The position numbers and the translations under genes were made by a program. A stretch of 64,000 nucleotides of DNA, taken from NCBI GenBank assembly GCA_030686995.1, contig CM060704.1, positions 114,988,042-115,052,041 of the forward strand, written 5' to 3'. Below the pieces are notes generated by a model. The model was not told where the DNA came from. It did no database searches and was given only the letters and a program-made list of their open reading frames with translations. This stretch comes from Artemisia argyi. Its lineage: Eukaryota; Streptophyta; Magnoliopsida; Asterales; Asteraceae. Position 1 is the stretch's first letter, and each line of letters opens with the position of its first letter. Positions 47,730 to 59,317 of this stretch are shown one piece after another.

Positions 47730-47880
47730 ATGACAAATTTTATTTCATACTTGGTCCCTAAGGTTGTCTACATTTTCGTCAACGTAGTTACAATTCCCAC
47801 CCAAAATGTAGTGACGTGTTCACAATATGCTACATTGAGTTTACAAGCATAGGGACCTACGGTGTAATTTGTGAAATTAA
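47730..47880. repeat. Small imperfect inverted repeat (MITE-like)
   Basis: ACAAATTTTATTTCATACTTGGTCCCTAA resembles the inverse of TAGGGACCTACGGTGTAATTTGT. GGTCCCTAA ends like this also appear in the long-inverted-repeat elements at 31847 and 42240. Confidence 0.4.
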
Positions 47881-47985
47881 TTAATTGCACCCCGTTAAAT
47901 CCTTACCGATCTCATATGAAACTCTAAAACAATATATTCATCACTAAAATCACTAAACATAAAGTCACGAATATAAACATTCGAA

Positions 47986-48200
47986 CTTGCCATTACATTT
48001 GGTGGCCAACATAGGCATTGTGAAAATTGAAAATGCCAAATAACCTTTACTATTTGCACGTTTGACTTCCTAAAGTCAAACTTGCCATTACATTTGGTGA
48101 CCAACATAGACATTGTGAAAATTGCAAATGCCCAATAACCTTTACTATTTGCACATTTGACTTCCTAAAGTCAAACTTGCCATTACATTTGGTGAGCAAG
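47986..48200. repeat. 95-bp tandem repeat
   Basis: CATTACATTTGGTG starts at 47991, 48086 and 48181, giving two full units and a partial third. Confidence 0.85.
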
Positions 48201-48265
48201 TAAGTAGTAACATACTTAAACGAAAAAAGTTGTCTTAAGGTATTCAACCTATACATAAACTATAA

Positions 48266-48502
48266 TCAGTAAAATAAATTTGCCCCGGCTGTGGGGGAAG
48301 CTCGAGGGAGTTCCAACAGCCTCCTTGCCAAATCCCAGTTCAACCTGATGTTTTCATTCTCATCAGTAGTCAAATTGCAGTCAATGATATAAATTTTCTT
48401 TAGTAAGGGGGAACATGCAAGTATCAACCGTATTATGGCTATTTCATTCTCTGTTATAGGGAAAGAATGAAATACCACAGTTTGAAGCTGCCCCGTGGTC
48501 AT
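48266..48502 (-). pseudogene. F-box/LRR/FBD-type gene, last exon 3' part
   Basis: Read on the minus strand, MTTGQLQTVVFHSF, ENEIAIIRLILACSPLLKKI and then LARRLLELPRASP to a TGA at 48266-48268. The ExEIALIRLILACSPLLKK pattern is the FBD domain that closes many plant F-box/LRR proteins. The exon begins inside the TSD of E2 and continues in frame from 56698-56765. F-box proteins of this group act in SCF ubiquitin ligase complexes; here no function is expected. Confidence 0.8.
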
Positions 48503-49957
48503 TGATGAGGCGAAAAGTGTACCGCTTTTAAGGGGTCATTTAAGCCCCGAATTAGAGATTATTTGATCAATTATTGCCCTGAATCGTTCCTTTTGTCATT
48601 TTAGGTACTTTTGAGGAGAAATCTAGAAAAGGAAGCGTTTTAGACGTTTTTGGAGCATAAAAGTGAGGAAAACGGCAAAGTCTCAAAATTCCTTGCTGGA
48701 ACAGTACCTGACGACGTCAAGCTACACACATGACGGCGTCAAGAGTGACAAAAGAGGTGGATGTGGAACTTATAACGTGACGGCCCAGAACATTTTCTTT
48801 GTTATTGGCCTGACGGCGTCACCAAGGCCGTCAGGGTCCAAATACTAGTGACGGCCCAGAGTGTTTTTCTACATGACGGCGTCAGAAGTGGATCTAGGCA
48901 ATACGAATTTCAACTTGGCGGCGAGTTGACGGCATCAGAGGCTAACACATGACGCTGTCAGGATGCATAGTCTATATACATTTTTCTAATTTTTCATTGT
49001 ATAGTGTGGAACTTTTGGGGAACAAGTTTTGTAAAAACCTTAGGTCAAATTTCCTGCATCTTGAACGGGTTTCAAACCCTTCTTTCTTCCATGTTTGAAT
49101 AAAGATAAGTACTTCAATAATCATTCAATATGTCTATGTATTGTTTGGTTCTATCTTATGTGTATCTTTCTTTTAACATGTTAGGCTAGGCTTTTATTGT
49201 GTTTGCTTAGATGTAGTGAAACTTAGATGTTGATTATGGGTTGATTGTTTGTTTGTAATTGTTACGGATGATTGTATTCGATGTTAGGCTTAAGAAAACT
49301 AGCAGACTTCCAATGGTAACTTGCTTGAATGTCTTAAGAAACATGATCGGAGGTGTACTACAATTTTTGGTTGTATTTAATGCATAAGAGAATTCTAATG
49401 ATCCCATGTTAGGAGCTTTTAACGGCTCGACATAGGAGTGAAGTAGGATCTTATAGAGTTAGGGAATATTGTACATGGCCCTACGACTGGTATTAAGGAA
49501 TATAACCCGTCATCCATGCAATTGTAACAAGCTAATCAATCGGTAAAAGATATCTAGGAAGTAATGAAATCTAAGTAAGCAAAACTTTTCTCATTATTGT
49601 TTCCACCACATTAGCATATTTGTTTAATTTTCATTTCTTTTATTTTATTTTGATTGCATCTTTAGTTAATTGGGTTAGTTAGCTAGCAACGAATTCCGCC
49701 CACTCCTTCAAAACCCGAGATTTCACTTGCTTTCCATAAAATATAAAAATACAAAAAGAATCATCCCTCACATCTAGACCTAGTTTAGTAGGCTTTCTAA
49801 TTCTAGCACACTATTCCTGAGTTGAACGATCAATCCCCCGGTACTTGTCACTATACTATACTACAATGATCAGATACTCTGCCTGGTGGGGGTTGTAAGC
49901 TTCTTAAGATCCCTTGAGAGGTAAAACCTGTTGCGAGGGCGCAATTCCCACGTATCA
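48503..49957 (+). repeat. E2 5' LTR
   Basis: It contains the TGACG array (48705-48960), TATA-like CTATATACAT (about 48972) and the segment with GACTTCCAATGGTAACTTGC found in all E-family LTRs. Confidence 0.9.
48705..48960 (+). promoter_or_regulatory. TGACG motif array in the E2 5' LTR
   Basis: TGACGACGTCA, TGACGGCGTCA (three copies), TGACGGCATCA and TGACGCTGTCA plus TGACGGCCCAG half sites lie upstream of the TATA-like box. Copy number and spacing differ from E1 and E3, but placement is the same. Confidence 0.55.
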
Positions 49958-49963
49958 AGTTTT

Positions 49964-49982
49964 TGGCGCTGCAACCCGAGGA
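49964..49982 (+). other. E2 primer binding site
   Basis: TGGCGCTGCAACCCGAGGA, 6 bp after the LTR. E3 has TGGCGCCGCAGCCCGGGGA at the same place. Changes in E2 (C to T, G to A) weaken the match to the tRNA. Confidence 0.7.
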
Positions 49983-50126
49983 ATAGTTATTGTCTAGGTT
50001 AGGATTTCTTTTTATTAGGTTTACTTGCTAGATTCCTTTCTAGTAAGGTTTTATTTTTATTTTTAGGTTTTCTTTAGTCTATCTCATTTCTTCGTTTCTT
50101 TGTTATAACCATTATCATCCGACATC

Positions 50127-52397
50127 ATGGAAGGTGGTAATATCTTTGATCCCATCAACCCACCACAACAAAACCACCTACAAAACCCACCACTAGCAAA
50201 CCAACCTCCTAGGCCCCGAACTTTAGGAGAGTATTCCTGTCCTAGCCACCAAGGCTATCGAAACACCATTGAGCTCACCCAAGGAGCCAATGTGTCCGCC
50301 TTGCGATCCGACACCATCCGGTTGGTGCAAAGCGGATGTGCATTCCATGCACTTCGTTCCGAAGATCCTAATCAACATCTCAAGGATTTCCTTAAAATCG
50401 TAGATTCCGTAGACCTTGATGTTGCAACTAGAGAGTCGACCCGATTACATCTATTCCAATTCTATCTACGTGATCAAGCTAGTCAATGGCTTGAACGTTT
50501 ACCCGCGGGATCCATCACCTCATGAGATGATCTCACTTCTCGTTTCCTTGCTCAATTTTTCCCACCGGGGAGAACTACCAAGCTTAGAAATGATATCTTG
50601 ATGTTCCAACAACGTCAAGGTGAAACTCTATATGAAGCATGGACTCGTTCCAAGGACTTACTCCAAAAAGTCCCTCATCATGGCATAGATCTTTGGCTCC
50701 AAGTCCAAATCTTCTATGACCATATCGATCTCTCCACAAGGCGAACCATTGACCAATCGGCCGGTGGCAAGCTACGTGATCTAAGTGCGGAAGAATCATA
50801 GGAACTCATAGAAGATCTTGCTCTCTATGACAACGAAAGTTGGAATGATCCCCGTGATTTGAACAAAATGGTCAAGGCAATATCTTTGCCTTTGGACAAC
50901 TCTAGCACTCTCGACCGTAGGATCATGGAACTTGAGGACCAAGTCAAGTTTCTCATGAAATCCTACGAAGCTCCTAAGCCTTCAAGCCAAGTGAACAAAA
51001 TCACTTCTTCGTGCGAATTATGTAGTAGTTCCCATGACACTCGTGATTGCGTGGAACTCCCCGGACAAGCTTTTGCGGATTACGCATCCTCGCGTACTGA
51101 CGAAGTGGGAGACAAGTGGTACACTTTCAAACCCTAGCCAAACCCTTACGGTGATTCCTACAACCCTTCTTGGAAAAATCACCCGAACCTTAGGTGGAAA
51201 CCAAACCAAAACATGCCCCAAAACAATTCTTCCAATCCACCTAATCGTTACCAACCAAACGGTCCACCCTCTAACCGCACTTTCAACAACAATCCTTCCA
51301 ATAACTATGGTAGTACCAATAATCTTGAAGGATTGATGTCCAAATTTATGGCATCTCAAGAAGCTCGCATAGCTAAGTTTGAAACCGAATTCAATCAACA
51401 ACAAACGGAGATGACCAATAATATTGACAACTTGTTGAAAGCCCTCAACAACCAAGTGCTAACTACACCTAGGAAGGACAGTAGGGACACTAGTAGCGGA
51501 ATCCAAATTAAGGACCCCTCATCATCCAAACACGTCCACTTTGTCAATGTTGTTACCATTAAGCCAATAGATAAGAATATAGAAGAAAGTGACAAGGATG
51601 AGGTTGGAATAGAAAATGGACCTAAGGATGAGATTAAGGAAGTTGAGGATATTAAGGAAGAAAAGTTAGAGGAAGTAGAAAACGTAAAGGAATACTTTGA
51701 TAAGTTACCCACCAAGGAAGAACGGGAATATCATAAGGATCTATTCGATGACCCCGAGACACCATACGTCCTTGGTTCACCACTTATCAAAGCAGGAGAT
51801 CCCTCTAACATCAACATACCATGCAACATTGGGCATATGCATGTGTGGAAAGCTTATATCGATCTTAGGTCTCCTATAAGCGTTATGACTAGGACCTATT
51901 ATAACTGGGTAATGAAGAAGCAACTTGGATATAGGATGATGCCTAACACAAATTGGATGAGCAACTTTGTAGGAAGAGTGAAAGGATTACATGTCTTTGT
52001 AGGAAACTTCACTTATATTACCGACTTTGTGATTGTAGAGGATATTCGTCCGGTAATAGATGGTTGCTTAAGTCAAGTAGTATTCGGAAGACCGTTTGTT
52101 GAAGCCTCTATGATGAATTATGACCCGTCCTTAGGGATAGTTAGATTCAAGGATGAGAACGATGAGATTGCTTACCAAATGCCCTATAAGATTGAACAAT
52201 ACCGTCTTTTATCAAACCTTGAAAAGGAACACAAGCAAGCGGTTTACTATAGGAATGACGAGGATAGACGTAGAGGAGTAGATTATGTCATGAGAAGAAT
52301 ACTTGGTTTCTACAAGGAATGTTTGCAACTAGGTCTGGAATACAAAACTAAGATTGGAGATGACCTAGAGAATGAAACCAATGCCGAGGTCACATAA
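50127..52397 (+). pseudogene. E2 gag with retropepsin-like domain, three nonsense codons
   Basis: One 757-codon frame starts at ATG 50127. Residues about 55-230 carry the plant retrotransposon gag domain (IRLVQSGCAFHALRSEDPNQ, ASQWLERLPAGS, FLAQFFPPGR). Near residue 299 is a knuckle, CELCSSSHDTRDC (CX2CX3HX4C). After a Gln/Asn-rich linker comes a protease-like fold: YIDLRSPISVM where DTG/DSG is expected, then VFGRPFVEASMM, equivalent to the LGRPFL strand. The catalytic triplet is DLR. Stops: TGA (50523-50525), TAG (50799-50801) and TAG (51135-51137); E3 shows the ancestral codons were TGG, TGG and GAG. No frameshift. The stop after codon 756 is followed at once by the 3' module. Confidence 0.85.
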
Positions 52398-54861
52398 TAG
52401 CCCATGACCTTGAGTCTAGCTACAAGACTCGTAAATAAAGAAAAGCGCTTCTAGGGAGGCAACCCATGTTTTGTGTGTTTTCATTTGTTTGATTTTAATT
52501 TGTTTGATGTTATTTGTTTCCGTATGCATGTCTTATTTTTATTGTTGATAGATCATGTTTCAAATTAAATTGTAAAAATGCTTTATTTTGTTGTTTAACT
52601 TCGTCTTAACTTCATATAAAAGTATTTTGCAAAACCTAAGTGTAAGGGGAAACCCCAAATTTGTTTATAAGAACGAAAATGATCATGATTCGCCACAATA
52701 TTAAATGAGCATCTGTATTAGTAATTGTTAGAGTCAAATGCTTGTATCGAGTCATAATGATGTTTTGCAGGATTTTCCAGGAAATAGGACGTAAATTTTT
52801 CCAGAAATTTTCTGAAAACTTAACATAAAGATTTCTGCAGGTCACTTCTGACGGCGTCAGGGTTTAACACCTGACGGTGTCGCGTGTAAAATTCTGGAAA
52901 TTTTGCGAGTTTTGTTTTTCTAACGGAGTCTTAAAAGTTTTTGTTGATTCTTTAGTTTTATAAACTCCAGGAAATCTGCAAACATTCATTCCACAAGCAT
53001 TATATCTTAAATTGCTTTTTAGGATTTGCTAGTATATACAGATTGCCGCCTATTTTACGCGAGGTTGCCTTGATTATTTTCTCAGGTTTAACAGGTTATA
53101 TATGACAAGAAGATGATTTATATTTCTGGAAGGGAAACTTTCAACGTTCATTTTTTTGGAGGAAGATCTAACCTTGTTGACACACTATCCACATCGAACG
53201 AATCAGGGGAGTATTTGTTTTCTTTCTTTTACCTATTTTACTTTTACATCCTTTAATTGAACATTGGGACAATGTTCATCTTAAGTGTAAGGGGAGGGTA
53301 AATGATGATACCTTATAGGATACAATCGCACTTGAGTTTGTTTGTTTGATGGTAGGTGTGTAATAAAACTAAGAGAAATACTTGTTAGTGTAATTTTAGC
53401 GCCAAATTTAAAATTTTTTACAACACTTAGGAGTGAAACTTTAGCCTTAACAAGCGTCTCGTGGATAGGAGTTGTATGACTAGCACAAAACCGTACCATT
53501 CAGAAAAATTTTCCACATAAATATGTGAGGTTCGCCTTTAGATTTGATAGGAAAAGCATTCATTATTAGTGCTTATGAGTGTACCGGTAGTATTTAGATT
53601 CTAGAACTTGCGTTAGTGATGCATCCCGAGACCGCTAGTGAGACTACATTCGTGTAGTAGGATTTACTACATGATAAGAGGCATTAGGATCACCTTGTGT
53701 TTAAACCCGTATCATAATTACTTGACCATTTAAGTCATATCACTTGACTAGTAAAGTCAATTAATTTTTCCTACACCTTAGCGTTGTACTCATTTTTAGT
53801 ACAAGATACCCCTAGTACACCCCTCCGAGCCTATCCTTTTGTTTCTAACTTTAAGCATTTTACTTAAAGGAAGAATTTGTTACAACCCACCCAAATGTGC
53901 AACCAAATCGCCTTAGCCTTCCGTGTATGCACTCATATTTAGAGCATAATTGTTACATGTTTAAACCCTCAGTTAATTGTCTAATTGATTACATGGTTGC
54001 TAAGTCGAGTCATATCTTGTACATATTGTTTTGGGACGATTGGGACTAATGGGTAAAGTACTTGTGTTATGGAGTAATGGGGAAGAACATCAACTTATTA
54101 CCCCCATATGTGCATTAATCTTAAAAAGTACTCCAAGTGTTTTGACTATCTTGATTCGAGTCATTAGAGTAGTTTATTGTAAAGTATGTAAAATTCAAGT
54201 GTAAGGGGAATGTACATTCTCTATGATGTATTATTTAGGATGGTAGGGCAAGAGTGTATGAAAAAAAAATCGAAAAAAAAAGAAAGAAAAAAAAAAAGAA
54301 AAAGAGAAAAACATACGGACTACCATCCCGTTTCATTCTATGTTTGTTTTATGATTTTGTTATTTTTGATTTATTAGCTTAAGTCGAGTCGAGTCTTGGC
54401 TTAGCAACGCTATATTGTACATGTAATTAACCAAGATGATTAACTCGCCACCAGTAAATATTGCCTTTATTCAACAAAACCGTGTTTTCCATATCCCTAC
54501 ACCAAACGTAATAAACCTTTAAAAGACCTCTTTGATAGTTTATCCTAGGTGCTTACGCCAAGTGGTGGAGGTTTGATCCTTTCCCAAGCCTATGGTAATC
54601 TATTTGCTATGACAGGTAGTGAGAGATGTTTTCCATTTCCATATTGTGATATATACTTTATTACACCCGAGAGATGTGAGTATCTAAACACTATTTGTGA
54701 GGTGCTAGTGTATGACCTCCGTGCTTGTTTTTGGTTTTTAGTGGAATGATTATTTGTTGTAATTACTTTTATATTAGTGTTAAATGACCCTTAACTTGTA
54801 TTTTGATTAGAATAAAAGCGCATTTGCTTGAGGACAAGCAAATCTCAAGTGTAAAGGTATT
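52398..54861 (+). other. E2 3' non-coding module
   Basis: Order: GCGCTTCTAGGGAGGCAACCC (52445), TAAGTGTAAGGGG (52638), a pair of TGACGG(C/T)GTC sites (52849, 52872), AAGTGTAAGGGGAGGG (53283), AAGTGTAAGGGGAATG (54197), the GGATGGTAG/CTACCATCC stem around A/G-rich DNA (54238-54326) and AAGTGTAAAGG before the LTR. No gene. Confidence 0.75.
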
Positions 54862-56697
54862 TGATGAGGCGAAAATCATTTAAGCCCGAATTCGAGATTA
54901 TTTGATCAATTATTTCCCTAAATCGTTTCTTTTGTCATTTTAGGTACTTTTGAGGAGAAATCTGGAAAAGGAAGCGTTTTGGACATTTTTGGAGCATAAA
55001 AGTGAAGAAAACGGCAAAGTCTCAAAATTCCTTGCTGGAACAGTACCTGACGACGTCAAGTTACACACATGACGGTGTCAAGAGTGACCAAAGAGGTGGA
55101 TGTGGAACTTATAACGTGACAGCACAGAACATTTTCTTTGTTATTGGCCTGACGGAGTTACCAAGGCCGTAAGGGTCCAAAATCCAAATACTAGTGACGG
55201 TCCAGAGTGTTTTTCTACATGACGGCATCAGAAGTGGATCTAGGCAATACAAATTTTAACTTGGCGGCGAGTTGACGGCATCAGAGGCTAACACATGACG
55301 CCGTCAGGATGCATAGTCTATATATATTTTTCCAATTTTTCATTGTATAGTGTGGAACTTTTGGGGAACAAGTTTTGTAAAAACCCTAGGTCGAATTTCC
55401 TGCATCTTGAAGGGTTTCAAACCCTTCTTTCTCCCATGTTTGAATAAAGATAAGTACTTCAATAATCATTCAATATGTCTATGTATTGTTTGGTTCTATC
55501 TTATGCGTATCTTTCTTTTAACATATTAGGCTAGGCTTTTATTGTGTTTGCTTAGATGTAGTGAAACCTAGATGTTGATTATGGGTTGATTGTTTGTTTA
55601 TAATTATTACGGATTATTCTATTCGATTTTAGGCTTAAGAAAACTGGCAGACTTCCATTGGTAACTTGCTTGAAAGTCTTAAGAAACATGATCGGAGGTG
55701 TACTATGATTTTTGGTTGTATTTAATGCATAAGAGAATTCTAATGATCCCATGTTAGGAGCTTTTAACGGCTCGACATAGGAGTGAAGTAGGATCTTATA
55801 GAGTTAGGGAATATTGCACACGGCCCTACGACTGGTATTAAGGAATATAACCCGTCATCTATTCAATATGTCTATGTATTGTTTGGTTCTATCTTATGTG
55901 TATATTTCTTTTAACATATTAGGCTAGGCTTTTATTGTGTTTGCTTAGATGTAGTGAAACCTAGATGTTGATTATGGGTTGATTGTTTGTTTATAATTGT
56001 TACAGATGATTGTATTCGATGTTAGGCTTAAGAAAACTGGCAGACTTCCATTGGTAACTTGCTTGAAAGTCTTAAGAAACATGATCGGAGGTGTACTATG
56101 ATTTTTGGTTGTATTTAATGCATAGGAGAATTCTAATGATCCCATGTTAGGAGCTTTTAACGGCTCGACATAGGAGTGAAGTAGGATCTTATAGAGTTAG
56201 GGAATATTGTACACGGCCCTACGACTTTTATTAAGGAATATAACCCGTCATCCATGCAATTGTAACAAGCTAATCAACCGGTAAAAGATATCTAGGGAGT
56301 AATGAAATCTAAGTAAACACAACTTTTCTCATTATTGTTTCCACCACATTAGCATATTAGTTTAATTTTCATTTCTTTTTATTTTATTTTGATTGCATCA
56401 TTAGTTAATTGGGTTAGTTGGCTAGCAACTAATTCTGCCCACTCCTTCAAAACCCGAGATTTTACTTGGTTTCCATAAAATATAAAAATACAAAAAGAGT
56501 CATCCCTCACCTCTAGACCTAGTTTAGTAGGCTTTCTAATCCTAGTGACACTATTCCTGAGTTGAACGATCAATCCCCCGGTACTTGTCACTATACTATA
56601 CTACAAAGATCAGGTACACTGCCTTTTGGGGGTTGTAAGCTTCTCAAGATCCCTTGAGAGGTAAAACCTGTTGCGAGGGCGCAATTCCCACGTATCA
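54862..56697 (+). repeat. E2 3' LTR with an internal 393-bp tandem duplication
   Basis: CAATATGTCTATGTATTG begins at 55471 and again at 55864, and about 390 bp are repeated, which explains the extra length over the 5' LTR. A 21-bp deletion follows TGATGAGGCGAAAA. Confidence 0.88.
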
Positions 56698-56702
56698 GTC
56701 AT

Positions 56703-57736
56703 TCTGTTGATGGGTACATCAAATGAATCAATCTCCAAAGGTACATAAGTAAACGTGTATAAGCCCTGCAAAATGAGAGAAATATTCATATGCACAACCA
56801 TTGGAATTTAATAGGATGTCTTTCATACAAATGCATTCCACTTACCTTGGTTACTAGCCTTTGTATATTTGGAGACCCACGAATCATTTTAACGATCAAT
56901 GAAACCATTGCATTATTACCAAAATCGACCCTTTATATCTCAACATTCTTGAGGGATAGAAAGGCCCCACGGACACTCATCCAGGATGTACCTTCTTCCA
57001 ACAGCTACAAAAAGACGAATTTTCTTTAGTTTCAAAGCTAACATTGCATCAATGTCAGAAATTACTTTAACATTATGTAAGTTGAAGTAGAAAACGCGAA
57101 GAATAGGTCTTACATTGCAGTTTTCAAAATCCATGGTAAGGGTCTCAAGTTTAGGAACGTTTGCCAATTGAAAGATATTGGAAGTTGTTATTGTCATAGG
57201 ATGGTTCCAAATACCAAATGACAAATTTAACGTCTTCAAATTCCTAAGAATTGCAATATCCCATAGTCTCATTTTGTTTGTACTACAACGATCCAATTTT
57301 AGAGACTCAAGCAAGGGACAACCAGCAACTAAGTCCCAAACTGTATCACTATGAAAATTGTCATTACATAATTCTAAGTTGAGTAGCTTTGGAAAACCCC
57401 TAAAACTTGTCATAGTGGGAAAAGTGCAACAATGAAGTTTTAGAAATGTCAACTCTTGATGATAGTAAAGTTGGGTTGGCAAAGTAACTGGATCAGCATA
57501 CCAGTTTCGAATTGTGACCTCCTCAACTTCGACCCGAGCCAAAGACAAAAGCCAGTCATGAATGTCTTCATAATGCAAGTCGTCGTGTCCAAATAGCGTT
57601 TTGGCCTCTACGGAATACATAAAACTTCTTACTGGCCCAATAAGCTGAAGTAAAAGCCTAATAATATGCCTCCCATCACAGGTATTTATTAAATAGTAAA
57701 ACATATCCTCATCAACTATGACATTGGTCAGCAAAG
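56703..57736 (-). pseudogene. F-box/LRR/FBD-type gene, LRR part, twice interrupted
   Basis: From 57734 the minus strand is open for 264 codons with LRR-like phrases (LTFLKLHCCTF, LLNLELCN, LLESLKLDRCS, LKTLNLSFG, LETLTMDFENC). Near 56993 the frame shifts: the expected continuation (SLKNVEI, stop, RVDFGNAMVSLIVKMIRG) is in another frame and has a TAA. A donor GTAAG (56841-56845) and acceptor TTTTGCAG (56766-56773) define an 80-bp intron; the next exon reads GLYTFTYVPLEIDSFDVP and runs into E2. The F-box itself is missing because E3 cuts the gene at 57737. Confidence 0.8.
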
Positions 57737-59147
57737 TTGATGAGGCGAGAAATGATCCGTTTTTAGGGGGTCATTTAAGCCGGAATTTGAATTTAGTTGA
57801 ACAAATATTGCCCTAAATCGTTCCTTTTGTGATTTTAGGTACTTTGGGAGTGAATTCTGGAAAAGGAAGCATTTTGGACGTTTTAGAGCATAAAAGTGAA
57901 GAAAACGGCAAAGTCTTAATTTTCCTTGCTGGGAACAGTACCTAACGGCGTCAAGAGCAATTTGATGACGGCGTCAAGAGCAAAAATGGTGATGGTCCAG
58001 TGAAAACGTGACGGCGTCAAATCTAGGCCGTCAAGAGTAAAAGTGGTGACGGCCCAGAACAGCAATACACATGACGGCGTCAGATCTGGATCTAGGTAGT
58101 CCGAGAATATTTTTGGCGGCGGGTTGACGGCGTCAGAACTTTCTTCTTGACTCCGTCACCTTAGGAAATCTATATATAGTCTTTGTAATTTTCATTCAAA
58201 AGAGAGGAGAATTTTAGGGTCGACTTGAATAAACCCTTGCTCATTTTTAACAGTATTTTTAAGGGTTTTCACCCCTTGAAACCCTTCATGTTCAATTAAG
58301 ATAAGTATCCTTTCAATTCATTCAATATGTCTATGTGTTGTTTGAATATATCTTATGCTTGTCTTGATTTTAACATGCTAGGCTAGATCTCTTGTGTGTT
58401 TGCTTCGATGTAATGAAACCTAGATGTTGATTATAGGTTGATTGCTTGTTTATAGTTGTAATGGATGAATGATTTCGATGTTAGGCTTAAGAAAACTGGC
58501 AGACTTCCATAGTGTAACTTGCTTGAACATCTTAAGAAACATGAACCAATGTGTACTAAGGTTTTTATGGTTGTATTTAATGCATGAGCGAATTCTAGTG
58601 ATCCCATGTTAGGAGCTTCCTGCAGGCTCGACATAGGAGTGAAGTAGGAGCTTATAGAGTTGGGGAAGTACGTACGCCACCCCACGAATGGTATTAAGGA
58701 ATATAACCTGTAATCCACGCAACTGTAACAAACAATTAACCTGTAAAAGATTTCTAGGGAGTAGTGAAATCTAAGTAAACACAATTCTCCCATCTATTGT
58801 TCACACCATATTAGTAATTAGCTTTATTTTCATTTTTGTTATTTTATTTTGATTGCATCTTAGTTATTGGGTTAGTTGGCTAGCAACTAATTCCGCCCAC
58901 TCTTCCAAAAACCCAAGATTTTTACTTGCTTTTATAAAATATAAAAATACAAAAAGAATCATCCCTCACCTCTAGACCTAGTTCTTAGGTTTTCTAATCC
59001 TAGCGACACTATTCCTGAGTTGAACGATCAATCCCCCAGTACTTGTCACTATACTATACTACAACGATCAGGTACACTGCCTGGTGGGGGTTGTAAGCTT
59101 CTCGAGATCCCTCGAGAGGTAAAGCCTGATGCAATTCCCACGCATCA
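57737..59147 (+). repeat. E3 5' LTR
   Basis: TGATGAGGC to CGCATCA. A TGACG array lies at 57943-58165 and a TATA-like CTATATATAG at about 58171. CTCGAGATCCCTCGAG occurs near 59101-59116. Confidence 0.88.
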
Positions 59148-59153
59148 AGTTTT

Positions 59154-59172
59154 TGGCGCCGCAGCCCGGGGA
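59154..59172 (+). other. E3 primer binding site
   Basis: TGGCGCCGCAGCCCGGGGA, the better preserved version in the E family. Confidence 0.75.
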
Positions 59173-59317
59173 ATAGTTATTGTCTAGGTTAGAACTTCTT
59201 TTTATTAGGTCTACTTTCTAGATTTCCTTCTAGTAAGATTTTATTTTTATTTTTAGGTTTTCTTTAGTCTATCTTATTTCTTCGTGTCTTTGTTCGTAAC
59301 TTTTACCATCCGACATC

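Larger units (their letters stand above)
48503..56697 (+). mobile_element. LTR element E2, TSD GTCAT, inserted in the F-box-type gene
   Basis: 5' LTR 48503-49957 (1455 bp) and 3' LTR 54862-56697 (1836 bp) both run TGATGAGG to CGTATCA, flanked by GTCAT (48498-48502, 56698-56702). The internal part has a primer site, one gag-type ORF with three stops, and a 2.46 kb non-coding 3' module. No RT, RNase H or integrase. It is a complete but non-autonomous insertion. Confidence 0.93.

Noticed and set aside
56940..57029. Plus-strand frames overlapping the F-box-type exon
   Set aside because: They are antisense shadows of the LRR-coding strand.
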